Notes: generated by a model not told the origin, from the letters alone. A stretch of 64,000 nucleotides of DNA from CAIKMD01 sp963729935 (GCA_963729935.1 CAVSPW010000004.1:124001-188000), one strand, 5' to 3'. Shown: positions 42,763-51,313, counted from the stretch's first letter. Made by a program: numbers and translations.

Positions 42763-43416
42763 TCAGCTGCCGAGCAGGCGCGGCGCGCGCGACGCTGTCA
42801 GCGAGGTGACCAGCACGACGGTGCAGACCGCCGCGGCATGCATGCCAAGATCAAGGAACGAGGCGTCGATCGGATGATTGAACTGCAGCAGGAAGGCGGA
42901 AATGCCCGCGATGCCCAACCCGCCCAAAGCGGCGGCCGGAACCGGCGCGATCGGGCGGGCCCGGCGCAGCACGAGAAAGAGCGCCAAGCCCAGGGGCACG
43001 CTGAAGGCGAGAATGGTGCCGAAGCAATCCGAGGTCTCGCCGAAGCTCCAGCCATTGGTGCCGATGGTGATCCACTCGCGATAGCAGTTGTAGCCGCTGG
43101 CGGCGAGCCACAGGCCGAGCGGCGGTAGCGGCAGCAGAGCCCACAAGGGCGAGCGGTCGGGCAGGCTCAGATAAAAGGCGGCGACAATCGCGGCGATCCC
43201 GGTCAGCAAGGTGCCGGCGAGCTCGATCACGAATTTCGGATCCGCGCATTTGCGGTCGAAAAGCTGAAAATCGGCAAAGAACGGGAGGAAGATCGCCGCC
43301 GCCGCCGCGATCGCGAGCAGCCAGAACGTGGCGCGCAGCAAAGGCGGCCGCAGCCTACGGACCGGTCCCGCGTCCGTCGCAAGCCGCTCGATCAACTGAT
43401 CGGTCGAGGGCGGCAT
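42763..43416 (-). CDS. nrsF: NrsF-type (DUF1109) anti-sigma factor, integral membrane
   Basis: A 217-residue protein with a short cytoplasmic lead (TDQLIERLATDAGPVRRLRP, the pattern of DUF1109) and about six membrane spans. NrsF proteins hold a partner ECF sigma factor at the membrane and release it under stress; conserved membrane cysteines sense the signal, and Cys residues are visible in DRKCADPKF, GYNCYREW and TSDCFGTI. It starts four bases after the sigma-factor stop, with AAGGAG in the overlap, so the two are produced together. The role is inferred from the pairing and family. Confidence 0.85.
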   Translation of the reverse strand: MPPSTDQLIERLATDAGPVRRLRPPLLRATFWLLAIAAAAAIFLPFFADFQLFDRKCADPKFVIELAGTLLTGIAAIVAAFYLSLPDRSPLWALLPLPPLGLWLAASGYNCYREWITIGTNGWSFGETSDCFGTILAFSVPLGLALFLVLRRARPIAPVPAAALGGLGIAGISAFLLQFNHPIDASFLDLGMHAAAVCTVVLVTSLTASRAPRLLGS

Positions 43417-43420
43417 CGTC

Positions 43421-43987
43421 CTAATCTCCTTTCAACTGCGCCCGGAGCGATTTGATCGCCCGGTGGACATTGACCTTCAACGCGCTGATCGACTTGCCGG
43501 TCACTTTCGCCGCCTCTGCCAGTGACATCTCGCGTAGTTTCAGGAGTTCGAGCGCTTCGCGCTGCCCCTCGGGCAAGGCGGAGATCGCAGCGCCAAGCCC
43601 CGAGGCCTGGTCGCGGGATGCCAATTCCTTGTTCGCTGCCGGGTCGGCAAAGGTTACATAGGACTGCTCGTCGATGACCTCGAATTTCTCGGTCCGGCCA
43701 TGCCGGCGTAGTGCGTCGATGGCGCGCCGTTTGGCCAGGGTCGCCAGCCAATGCGAGAAGGGCCGTGCGGGATCATAGGTGTGGCGGACGCGATGGATGG
43801 TTAAGAGGATGTCCTGCACGACATCCTCGGCCCGGTCGGTGCGCCGGTGCCAACGCCCGGCAATGCCGCGGATGAAGGGCAGGATGTCGCGCAACAGGCG
43901 CTCATAGGCGGCGCGGTCGCCATCCTGCGCGGCTTTCATCAGGCGCGACCATTCCTGATCCTGGGCAAACTCTCGATCGTCAGCCAT
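43421..43987 (-). CDS. ECF-type RNA polymerase sigma factor, SigF-like
   Basis: A 188-residue ECF sigma factor. Region 2 includes YERLLRDILPFIRGIAGRWH and DRAEDVVQDILLTIHRVRHT; region 4 includes ALPEGQREALELLKLREMSL and the helix-turn-helix AEAAKVTGKSISALKVNVHR. It is paired with the DUF1109/NrsF anti-sigma gene directly downstream, the layout of Caulobacter sigF-nrsF. The ATG at 43987 is chosen for its GGAAG spacing; earlier in-frame starts reach 44008. Likely targets include the divergent genes at 44109 and beyond. Confidence 0.87.
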   Translation of the reverse strand: MADDREFAQDQEWSRLMKAAQDGDRAAYERLLRDILPFIRGIAGRWHRRTDRAEDVVQDILLTIHRVRHTYDPARPFSHWLATLAKRRAIDALRRHGRTEKFEVIDEQSYVTFADPAANKELASRDQASGLGAAISALPEGQREALELLKLREMSLAEAAKVTGKSISALKVNVHRAIKSLRAQLKGD

Positions 43988-44009
43988 CAACATTTCTTCC
44001 GGCCGCACT

Positions 44010-44034
44010 GTAACCGTTTCGGCGCAGCCACGAA
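44010..44034 (+). promoter_or_regulatory. Candidate ECF (sigma-F-like) promoter
   Basis: GTAACC (44010-44015) and CGAA (44031-44034) are separated by 15 bases and face the secreted-protein gene at 44109. I recall the Caulobacter sigma-F element as GTAACC with about 16 bases to CGAA, so this is a near match. The position, divergent from the sigma gene, supports a regulated promoter. Confidence 0.4.
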
Positions 44035-44108
44035 CAATAGGTCACGGGCGATAGGAAATCACGCTCGATCGACCCGACCCCAACCCGAGACGTCAAGGAG
44101 AGACTAAG

Positions 44109-44339
44109 ATGAAAACCCGTTCCAATAAGACCGCTTTGATCTTCGCTTCCGCTCTCAGCGCGGCATCGTTGCTTCCTCTGGCGGCTGCGCTCGCCGGCAC
44201 GGCGCCGAATGCCGCGACCAACGCGACGGTCGCCAGCGACACTTCCCACGGCATCTATGACGGCGCGGACCGCTTCCGGGACGCGATGGGCTATGCGCTC
44301 CCCGGTTGGGAGGTCGTGGTTTACGGCCCCAATGCCTGA
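44109..44339 (+). CDS. Small secreted protein (76 aa)
   Basis: A 76-residue protein beginning with a clear signal peptide, MKTRSNKTALIFASALSAAS, probably cleaved after LALAG-type residues near 29. The mature part is about 47 residues, polar, with DRFRDAMGYALPGWEVVVYG. AAGGAG precedes the ATG. Its promoter region contains the ECF-like element, so it is probably a target of the neighbouring sigma factor. No family recognised. Confidence 0.65.
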   Translation: MKTRSNKTALIFASALSAASLLPLAAALAGTAPNAATNATVASDTSHGIYDGADRFRDAMGYALPGWEVVVYGPNA

Positions 44340-44477
44340 TCGGCGCGGATCGCGAGCGCGCGCGGAGCGGCGTCCGTTTCGGACGCCGTCTTCGGCGCCT
44401 TGCGATGTCTCGATGCCGTCGCGAAAACGCAGTAAGCTCAACCGCGTGAGCGCAGCCCCGTTGCACGGAGGATCGTC

Positions 44478-44933
44478 ATGAATCGGATCTTGGACTGGCT
44501 CAGCTGGGCGTTGTCCGCATGGATCGCCTTCGTCTTTGTCTGGTATCTGCAATTCAAATTCACCGGCGACGACGGGAGCGTGTGGCTCTTCACCGTGCTG
44601 ACGGATTGGCTCGGGTTTCACGGGCATGAGAAGATCATGCGCATCGGTACCGGCTCGGCCGAGCTGATCGCCTCGATCCTCTTGTTCGACCGGCCCTTGC
44701 AAGCGCTGGGTGCTTTCCTCGCGCTGTGCATCATGAGTGGGGCGATCTTCTTTCACCTCCTCTCGCCGCTCGGGGTCGATCCCTACGGTGATGGCGGCGT
44801 TCTTTTCAAGCAGGCTTGCTCGGTCTGGGTCTCGGCGCTCGCGATCCTGGCGATCCGGCGCAAGGAGATGATCGCGCTGATCGACCGCTATCTGCCCTTC
44901 GTGCCGGTTCCTGCGAAGTTGCGCGGTTTCTGA
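44478..44933 (+). CDS. DoxX-like membrane protein
   Basis: A 151-residue protein with four membrane spans: near 5-26 (WLSWALSAWIAFVFVWYL), 58-78 (GTGSAELIASILLFDRPL), 80-102 (ALGAFLALCIMSGAIFFHLL) and 116-132 (FKQACSVWVSALAILA). Segments such as WLGFHGHEKIMRIGTGSAEL match the DoxX family. Such proteins accompany ECF regulons and redox or thiol stress genes. CGGAGG precedes the ATG. It lies between the small secreted protein and the OpgC-esterase fusion, all in one direction, and may be part of the sigma-factor regulon. Confidence 0.7.
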   Translation: MNRILDWLSWALSAWIAFVFVWYLQFKFTGDDGSVWLFTVLTDWLGFHGHEKIMRIGTGSAELIASILLFDRPLQALGAFLALCIMSGAIFFHLLSPLGVDPYGDGGVLFKQACSVWVSALAILAIRRKEMIALIDRYLPFVPVPAKLRGF

Positions 44934-44970
44934 TCCGTCCCGGTCTCGCGTTGGCACGCCGATTGTTCTG

Positions 44971-47043
44971 ATGCAACCAACCCCGCAGCCGCAACGCGAC
45001 CCGCGCCTCGATTTTTTTCGAGGCGCGGCCATGTTCATCATCTACATCGCGCATTGCCGCGGCAATTTTCTGTGGGATTACATTCCCGCGCGCTACGGCA
45101 TCAGCGATGCGGCCAACATGTTCGTGTTCATTTCGGGCATGACCGCGTCGATCGCCTTTGGCGGCACCTTCATCCGCCAAGGCTGGCTCATCGGGACAGC
45201 GCGCATCGCCTATCGCTGCCTGCAGCTTTACGCCGCGCAGATCGGCATGTTCTTCGCGATCGCCGCCGTGGTCGTGATCGGAACGCACGCCTATGGCGAC
45301 ACCGACTACATCGTCGAGGCCCAGCTTCAACGTTTTTTCGCGGATCCCGCCGACGCGCTCGTCGGTCTCGTGACGCTCACCTATGTGCCTCATTATGTCG
45401 ATATCCTGCCTCTCTATATCGTGGCGCTGGCTATGGTGCCGGTGGCGATGGCGCTCGCGCGGATCGATCCCAAGCTCGCGCTGGCCGCTTCGGTTGCGCT
45501 CTATCTCGCCGCAAACTACTTCAAGCTCGATCTGCCGGCCAATGCCGACGATCAGCCTGTATGGTATTTCAATCCCTTCGCGTGGCAGCTCATCTTCTTC
45601 ACCGGCTTCGCCTTCCGGCGCGGCTGGATCAAGGTGCCGCTCGATTCCAAGCTTTTGCTCTGGGCAAGCGTCGCCATCCTGCTCGCCGGTCTCGCGATCT
45701 CGCTGCCTTCGGTTTTCGAACACATCGTCGTGATCGACGCGCTGCGGCGTTGGGTCGACGGTCACAGCGACAAAACCTTCATGGACCCGATGCAATATGT
45801 CCACTTCCTCGCTTCGGTCTATGTCGTGCTCGTACTCCTCAAGGGTCGCGAGCGGGTGCTTCTTGCGCTGCCGCTCAAACCCTTCGTCAAATGCGGCCAG
45901 CAAGCTTTGTCGATTTTCACATCCGGCATGGTTCTGTCCTATGTTGGCGGTATGGTGTTCGATCATGAAGGCACCGGGGTGATCGCGCAGATCTTCGTCA
46001 ACGGCTTGAGCTTCGCCGCGCTCTTTGCCATCGCCTATGGCGTCGCCTGGTTCAAGGCCGCGCCCTGGAAGCGCCGCGCGGTGATCGCGGTCGCGGCGGC
46101 GGATGCGATCCTTCTAATCGCGAGCGCGCCCGGCATCGCCCGCGCCGACGAAACCTATACGGCGCACACGCTCACCTGGGACAACACGGAGCGCAGCTTT
46201 CTCCTTCATGTGCCGCCGAATGCGGGCGAGGGTCCATTGCCGCTCGTCATCGCCCTGCACGGAGCCGGCGACAGCGCGCGAGAATTCGCGGAAGATTCGC
46301 GCCTCGCCGAGGTGGCCGACGCCGCGCGCATGATGGTGGCCTTTCCCATGAGCGTCGATTCGACGCCGGGAAAAGAGACTTTCAACGCCAAGATCTGCTG
46401 CGGCAGCGCGCTGGAGGCCGACGTCGACGATATCGGCTTCGTCGGCGCGGTGATCGAGTATGTCGCCGCGCATCGCGCGCTCGACCGCGGCCGGGTCTAC
46501 GCGACCGGCGTGTCGAATGGCGGCATGCTGGTTTATCAGCTCGCGGCGACGCATCCCGACTGGTTCGCGGCGATCGCGCCGGTCGCGGCCGCGATCGGCG
46601 GCACGACGCCCGGCGGCGGCAGCTATCTGATTCCGGTTCCGTCCTTGCCCATGCCGGTGATGATCATGCATGGGACGCGCGACCGCATCGTTCTCTATGG
46701 CGGCGGATCCTCGCCGATCTTGAGCCTGCCCTATCGGTGGAAGACCTCCGTGGCGGACGCGGTGAGCTTCTGGGCCGCGGCCGATCACTGCGATGACACG
46801 GACGCGAAGTCCGAGCGAGTGTCGAGCCGGCTAAGCTCGACGGTCTATGCCGATTGTGACGGCGGAAGCGCGGTCGAGCTATGGACCGTCGAAGGAGGCG
46901 ATCATAGCTGGCCTGGCGACATCTTTCCGGCCCGGGGGAGGCGCTCGGCCACGGCACAGATTCTCGGATTCTTTTCGCAATATAGCCGCCATGCTGATGG
47001 CGGACTTACCTTCGAGCGCCGTGGGCGATCCGCAACGGAATGA
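44971..47043 (+). CDS. Fusion: OpgC-type membrane acyltransferase plus PHB-depolymerase/feruloyl-esterase-like hydrolase
   Basis: A 690-residue two-part protein. Residues 1-about 375 have the OpgC pattern, a membrane O-acyltransferase that modifies periplasmic glucans: RDPRLDFFRGAAMFIIYIAH, MFVFISGMTASIAFGG and about ten spans. After ARADETYTAH begins a hydrolase domain resembling secreted PHB depolymerases/LpqC esterases: VIALHGAGDSAREF, nucleophile Ser515 in GVSNGGM, Asp571 in HGTRDRI and His645 in GGDHSWPG, so its triad looks intact. The second half probably lies in the periplasm. I do not know this domain combination. The start has no strong ribosome-binding site but lies 37 bases after the DoxX gene. 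Confidence 0.8.
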   Translation: MQPTPQPQRDPRLDFFRGAAMFIIYIAHCRGNFLWDYIPARYGISDAANMFVFISGMTASIAFGGTFIRQGWLIGTARIAYRCLQLYAAQIGMFFAIAAVVVIGTHAYGDTDYIVEAQLQRFFADPADALVGLVTLTYVPHYVDILPLYIVALAMVPVAMALARIDPKLALAASVALYLAANYFKLDLPANADDQPVWYFNPFAWQLIFFTGFAFRRGWIKVPLDSKLLLWASVAILLAGLAISLPSVFEHIVVIDALRRWVDGHSDKTFMDPMQYVHFLASVYVVLVLLKGRERVLLALPLKPFVKCGQQALSIFTSGMVLSYVGGMVFDHEGTGVIAQIFVNGLSFAALFAIAYGVAWFKAAPWKRRAVIAVAAADAILLIASAPGIARADETYTAHTLTWDNTERSFLLHVPPNAGEGPLPLVIALHGAGDSAREFAEDSRLAEVADAARMMVAFPMSVDSTPGKETFNAKICCGSALEADVDDIGFVGAVIEYVAAHRALDRGRVYATGVSNGGMLVYQLAATHPDWFAAIAPVAAAIGGTTPGGGSYLIPVPSLPMPVMIMHGTRDRIVLYGGGSSPILSLPYRWKTSVADAVSFWAAADHCDDTDAKSERVSSRLSSTVYADCDGGSAVELWTVEGGDHSWPGDIFPARGRRSATAQILGFFSQYSRHADGGLTFERRGRSATE

Positions 47044-47146
47044 CGATTGCGGACGCATAAAGTCCCCGATGGTCGCACGCTCGATCGGTGCATAATCGCC
47101 GACGATGCATTCGCAAAGAGTGTGACGTCTGCGGCTGGCGCTGCCC

Positions 47147-47172
47147 GATCGATCGGGGGGCGCCGATCGATC
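47147..47172. repeat. Perfect 10-bp inverted repeat (hairpin)
   Basis: GATCGATCGG (47147-47156) and CCGATCGATC (47163-47172) pair exactly around GGGGCG. It lies between the OpgC-esterase and methyltransferase genes. No T-run follows on either strand, so it is not a typical intrinsic terminator; it could be an RNA stem or protein-binding site. Confidence 0.4.
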
Positions 47173-47333
47173 AAGTTGCGTGGGCGGCCTCATCGCAAGC
47201 GGCCTGTTTTGCGGATAAAGGCCCGCCGCGACTCCGCTCAAACGCCATTATTTATGGCATAAACTCCCCGTTTGCGGTAGGCTGTAAAAGTGAGAACGGC
47301 GCTTTCCAGGCCGGCGAGGTGCATGGGGGAGAG

Positions 47334-48122
47334 ATGGGTGAGACGGCTGACATCGATGTCCGCAACGCAGGGGCTGCCAAGTCCGAGCTCGACAAATTCT
47401 ACGACGACAAATTTTACGAACGCCAGGTCGCCACCGCAATCGAGTCGGCTGCCATCTACCTCAAATTCTTGTGGCAATTTTTCCAGCCGATGTCGGTACT
47501 TGATGTCGGGTGTGGAAGGGGCGCTTGGCTTAAGGCCTGCCATGATCTCGGCAGCAAAGTCTTGTTCGGATTCGACGGCAGTTGGAACAAACAGTCGTTG
47601 ATGATCGACCCAGAGATCAAGTTTCAAAGCATCGACCTCAACAAGCCCTTTTCCCTCCCTGAAAAAGTAGACCTGGCCATCACACTTGAAGTGGCCGAAC
47701 ATCTCGAGCCGGCAAACGCCGCCCAATTCGTAAAGTGCATGACCGATGCGTCGGATGCGGTGTTGTTCAGCGCCGCCTATACGAACCAGGGAGGAATCAA
47801 TCACATCAACGAGCAGCCCCACACGTATTGGGCGCTGCTCTTTGCGAACCAAGATTTTGTTCCCTTCGACCTATTTCGCCCGCGGTTTTGGGACAACGAG
47901 CACGTCTGTTATTGGTATCGCCAAAATACCTTTCTCTATGTCAAAAAAGCGAGTTTCCCTTACGGCCAAATCAGGGCCCGCGGATTTGAGGAGATGGAAA
48001 ACGTCGGTTTTATGAATTGCATTCATCCCGATCACTTCGAATGGCATAGGACGAGCTTTAAAGAGCACGTCATCGATTTGATGCCAAGCCTGTGGCGGAC
48101 GCTGAGGCGTCGCCTAAAATAG
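47334..48122 (+). CDS. Class I SAM-dependent methyltransferase, atypical base composition
   Basis: A 262-residue methyltransferase. The SAM motif is MSVLDVGCGRGAWLKACHDL near 51-70 and motif II-type residues follow in VDLAITLEVAEHLEPANAA near 110. The acceptor region (INHINEQPHTYWALLFANQ, DNEHVCYWYRQNTFLYV) resembles enzymes of surface-glycan clusters. The sequence is less G+C-rich than its neighbours, suggesting acquisition by transfer. GGGGGAGAG precedes the ATG at 47334; a much longer in-frame extension has no support. Function beyond methyl transfer is unknown. Confidence 0.77.
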   Translation: MGETADIDVRNAGAAKSELDKFYDDKFYERQVATAIESAAIYLKFLWQFFQPMSVLDVGCGRGAWLKACHDLGSKVLFGFDGSWNKQSLMIDPEIKFQSIDLNKPFSLPEKVDLAITLEVAEHLEPANAAQFVKCMTDASDAVLFSAAYTNQGGINHINEQPHTYWALLFANQDFVPFDLFRPRFWDNEHVCYWYRQNTFLYVKKASFPYGQIRARGFEEMENVGFMNCIHPDHFEWHRTSFKEHVIDLMPSLWRTLRRRLK

Positions 48123-48274
48123 GGACTGCAACGGCCCAGACCTGAGTGCGGGATCTCGACGGGCGAGGTCGCCCAGCAAGAAGCCAAACTTGCCGCGGAC
48201 TGATGAAATCTGGAGGGAGCGAATGGATATTCCTCGCGTGGAAGCAAGTTTCGATCGATTGTCGACTCACGAGG

Positions 48275-49639
48275 ATGGGCGCGACGACGCTGCGCTCAAT
48301 CGATAGGTCGACCGTGCTGACCGATCCGCGCGGGGTCGAACTCACGGCGGCGAGCGCCGCGTCCGTCGCCCGGCTCGAAGCGGCGATCACGGCCTATTGC
48401 GGCTTCAAGAAGAGCACCGGCGATCGCTTGAAGGCGGCGCTTGCCGGCGATCCCCAACTCGTCATGGCCCATCTCATGCGCGGCTATTTCATGCTGCTGA
48501 TGGCCAAACGCGAGCTGCTGCCGCGTGCGCGACAGGCGGCGGACGCCGCGGATGAGGCCATGCGCGAGGCGGGTGCCACGCCGCGCGAGACTTTGCATCG
48601 CCGCGCGCTCGAATGCTGGATCGAGCGCGACGAGGTGGCGGCGATCGGCGCGCTCGAAGCGCTCCTGGCGGAGCATCCCTGCGACATCGTCGCACTGAAG
48701 CTCCTGCAATATCTCTTGTTCTATGCCGGCGAAACGGCGCGCATGCGCGGCGCGATCGGAGCCGCGGTCGCGCGCTGGGACGAGGCCGCGCCGCTCTACG
48801 GCTATGCGCTGGGGTGCCACGCCTTCGGTCTCGAGGAGGAAGGCGATTACGCCGCGGCCGAACGCGCCGGGCGCCGCGCCGTCGCGCTTCATATCGACGA
48901 CATTTGGTCCGTGCACGCGGTCGCGCACGTGCTGGAAATGCAGGATCGCTGCACCGAAGGCGAGCGTTGGATCGCGGAAAGCGCGGCTTCCTGGAGCGAA
49001 GCCAACAACTTCGCCTATCACGTCTTCTGGCATCGCTGCCTTTTTCTCTTGGCGCTCGGCCGGCGCGACGAGGTCTTGGCGCGCTACGACGCCGAAGTGC
49101 GCGCCGAGCCGACCGACGAATATCTCGACGTCACCAACGCGGTGGCGCTGCTGTGGCGCCTGGAGCAGGCCGGCGTCGATGTCGGCGCGCGCTGGCAGGA
49201 ACTGGGCGCGCGCGCCCGCGCGCGGCGCGACGACCATATGATGGCCTTCGCGGACGTGCATTACGCCATGGCGATCGCGGCTTTGGGCGATGATGACGAG
49301 ATCGCGCGCTGGCTGGGCTCGAGCCGCACCTATGCCGCATCCGCGCGCGAAACCCAGGCCGGCGTGATGGGCGAGGTGGGGATCGCGCTGGGCGACGCGG
49401 CCGAGGCGCATCGCCGAGGCGATTTCGGGCGCGCGGTCGATCTGCTCATGCCGTTGCGCCACGCGATCCGCCGCATCGGCGGCAGCCACGCGCAGCGCGA
49501 TCTCTTCGCGCAGCTGCTGATCGACGCCGCGGTGAAGGCGGGGCGTCACGAGGCCGCGCGCGAACTGCTCGCCGAGCGGCTTGCCCGGCGGCCCGGCAAT
49601 CCCTGGGCCGCGAGGGAGCTGGCGCTGATCCGCGGCTGA
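48275..49639 (+). CDS. TTC38-like tetratricopeptide repeat protein (paralog 2)
   Basis: A 454-residue helical-repeat protein paralogous to 41355-42647. Shared blocks are GCHAFGLEEEGDYAAAERAG, DDIWSVHAVAHVLEMQDRCT, NNFAYHVFWHRCLFLLALGR and EYLDVTNAVALLWRLEQAGV. It has the TTC38 pattern of regular roughly 35-residue helical pairs from about residue 60 to the end. The role is unknown; the conserved His residues are of interest. The start at 48275 (MGATTLRS) is one of several in-frame options and has no good ribosome-binding site. Confidence 0.72.
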   Translation: MGATTLRSIDRSTVLTDPRGVELTAASAASVARLEAAITAYCGFKKSTGDRLKAALAGDPQLVMAHLMRGYFMLLMAKRELLPRARQAADAADEAMREAGATPRETLHRRALECWIERDEVAAIGALEALLAEHPCDIVALKLLQYLLFYAGETARMRGAIGAAVARWDEAAPLYGYALGCHAFGLEEEGDYAAAERAGRRAVALHIDDIWSVHAVAHVLEMQDRCTEGERWIAESAASWSEANNFAYHVFWHRCLFLLALGRRDEVLARYDAEVRAEPTDEYLDVTNAVALLWRLEQAGVDVGARWQELGARARARRDDHMMAFADVHYAMAIAALGDDDEIARWLGSSRTYAASARETQAGVMGEVGIALGDAAEAHRRGDFGRAVDLLMPLRHAIRRIGGSHAQRDLFAQLLIDAAVKAGRHEAARELLAERLARRPGNPWAARELALIRG

Positions 49640-49657
49640 AGCGCGCGTTCGTGCCGC

Positions 49658-50290
49658 TCAGCGCGGCGGTGGTGGCGGGATCGTGTTCTTGAAGGAAGCG
49701 CGCGCGGCATTGCGCTCGTAAAAGGCCGCGAGCTGCGGCGCCTGGCCCAGCGCCTCGGCGGCCTCGGGGAATTGCCGGATATAGGCGAGGATCGGCATCA
49801 GATTGATATCGGCGAAGCCATAGCGCTTGCCGGCGAGGAAGCCCGTCTCGGCGACCGCGCGGTCGAGCAGCGCGATGTGCCGGCGCAAGGCGGGGCTTGT
49901 GCTCTCGATCACGGCGCGGTCCGGCTTGCCGTCGGCGGTCTTGGGGAAGATGTAAGCGAAGAGATAGAGACGCACGAGATCGCGGTCGATGACCGTATTG
50001 ACGAGCGAGATCCATTGCTCGGCGTGCGCCAGATCCCGCGGCTCCTGGGGAAAGAGCGGCGGTCCGTCGAAAATGCGGTCGATATAGGTCGCGATCGCCT
50101 TTGATTCGCACAAGACGAAATCGCCGTGACGCAACACCGGAATCTTGCCGAAGGGGTGAATGGCCAAGACTTCGGGCGCGTGCGGCATCGCCGGCGACAG
50201 CTCGTAAGCAACGCCTTTTTCCTCGCAGGCCATACGTATGGTGCGCACATAGGTCGATGCCGGAATGCCGATGATCTCGAGCTTTGGCAT
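49658..50290 (-). CDS. Glutathione S-transferase family protein
   Basis: A 210-residue protein with the two-domain GST layout. The thioredoxin-like N-domain begins MPKLEIIGIPASTYVRTIRM and includes HPFGKIPVLRHGDFVLCESK and then AIATYIDR, the glutathione-binding loop. The helical C-domain follows, with GKRYGFADINLMPILAYIRQ as the conserved N-capping region. Ser13 or Thr14 is a possible catalytic residue. AAGGAGG precedes the ATG. It converges with the TPR gene. Confidence 0.85.
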   Translation of the reverse strand: MPKLEIIGIPASTYVRTIRMACEEKGVAYELSPAMPHAPEVLAIHPFGKIPVLRHGDFVLCESKAIATYIDRIFDGPPLFPQEPRDLAHAEQWISLVNTVIDRDLVRLYLFAYIFPKTADGKPDRAVIESTSPALRRHIALLDRAVAETGFLAGKRYGFADINLMPILAYIRQFPEAAEALGQAPQLAAFYERNAARASFKNTIPPPPPR

Positions 50291-50333
50291 GGAACGCCTC
50301 CTTAGCGTTGCATCGTCGTCGTCGGGTGGTCGG

Positions 50334-50768
50334 TCAGGCCAGCACGCGCTCGAGACAATTGAGCGTCGAGTTCCAGCCCTGGCCGTGGCGGTCGCGATCC
50401 TCGGCCGTCTTGAATTCCTTTTGCACGATGACCAGCCTTGTGCCGCCGGGCGAGGCGGCGAAGGTCACGGTCACTTCGGTTTCGTGGCCGCGCGCACCCT
50501 GATCGTCCTCCCAGGCCCAGGTGAAGACGAGGCGCTGCGCCGGGTCGACCGCCCGATAGACGCCGCTCACGGTGAAGAGCTTGCCTTCGGGCGAGCGCAT
50601 GGTGGTACGCCAATGCCCGCCCGGGCGCGCATCGATCGCGTGGGCGCTCATGTCGAAGCCTTCGGGGCCCCACCATTTGGCGAAAAGTTCGGGCTCGGTC
50701 CAAAGCGCGAAGACGCGCTCGGGCGGCGCAGCGACGAGACGCTCGATCCTCAATTCCAGTGCGCTCAC
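50334..50768 (-). CDS. SRPBCC (AHSA1-type) domain protein
   Basis: A 144-residue protein of the START-like AHSA1 group: LRIERLVAAPPERVFALWTE at the start, then KWWGPEGFDM, a signature of these proteins, and PGGTRLVIVQKEFKTAEDRD. It has a ligand-binding cavity of unknown specificity. The GTG at 50768 shares bases with the ArsR stop (GTGA) and has GGAGG upstream, so it is coupled to the regulator. This ArsR-SRPBCC pairing is common and suggests joint control by the repressor. Confidence 0.82.
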   Translation of the reverse strand: MSALELRIERLVAAPPERVFALWTEPELFAKWWGPEGFDMSAHAIDARPGGHWRTTMRSPEGKLFTVSGVYRAVDPAQRLVFTWAWEDDQGARGHETEVTVTFAASPGGTRLVIVQKEFKTAEDRDRHGQGWNSTLNCLERVLA

Positions 50769-51112
50769 GATTTCCTCCGCTTCGGGGTTTCGGCTGCCAA
50801 AACGGCATCGAGCCGGTCGAGGGCCGCGTTCCAATGCGCGCGCTGGCGCGCGACCCAGGATTCGAGCGGCACCAGAGCCTCGGGACGCGCGCGGATGAGC
50901 CGCCATTGGCGCTCGATTCGGCGCTCGATGAGGCCGGCGCGCTCCAGCACCTGAAGATGGCGCGAAATCGCCGGCATGCTGATCGAGAAGGGCGCCGCGA
51001 TATCGCCGACCGAAAGCTCGCCGCGCGCGAGAAGCCGCTCGACGATCGCGCGCCGGGTCGGATCGGCGAGGGCGCCGAAGACCGATTCAAGCGAAGGGCG
51101 CGAGAGGCTCAA
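50765..51112 (-). CDS. ArsR family winged-helix regulator
   Basis: A 115-residue repressor. The helix-turn-helix is visible in GDIAAPFSISMPAISRHLQV near 37-56, followed by the wing region LERAGLIERRIERQWRLIRA. No CxC metal site is present, so it is a non-metal ArsR member. Its start is a TTG with GAGGAG upstream. It is directly followed by the SRPBCC gene with a GTGA overlap. A GTTAATTAAC palindrome lies about 30 bases upstream of its start, a likely autoregulatory site. Confidence 0.83.
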   Translation of the reverse strand: MSLSRPSLESVFGALADPTRRAIVERLLARGELSVGDIAAPFSISMPAISRHLQVLERAGLIERRIERQWRLIRARPEALVPLESWVARQRAHWNAALDRLDAVLAAETPKRRKS

Positions 51113-51141
51113 CGGCGTCTCCTCATTATTTCACTATTTAG

Positions 51142-51151
51142 TTAATTAACG
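51142..51151. promoter_or_regulatory. Candidate ArsR operator
   Basis: GTTAATTAAC is a perfect 10-base palindrome in a short A+T-rich patch 30 bases upstream of the ArsR gene. It resembles the TTAGTTAATTAA-type sites often found before such regulators. Confidence 0.4.
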
Positions 51152-51313
51152 AGTTCGTTGAAGAGAGTCAAGTCCGGCGCGCGGATGGGGCCGGGGATTG
51201 CGCCCGCGCCTTTCTCGCCGCGCTATACGGGCCGGCGATTATGGATTATACAGTCCAGAATGAAGCGCGGCCGAGTGCGGCCTGCGGCGGAAGGACAACG
51301 CAAGGAGGACGCC

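Noticed and set aside
41229..42809. A 526-codon plus-strand frame across the TPR gene.
   Set aside because: Antisense to the TTC38-like gene, whose paralog at 48275-49639 confirms the minus-strand reading.
47088..47333. Upstream extension of the methyltransferase with CxxC-type residues.
   Set aside because: It spans the intergenic hairpin, has no ribosome-binding site, and the internal ATG at 47334 has a strong one.
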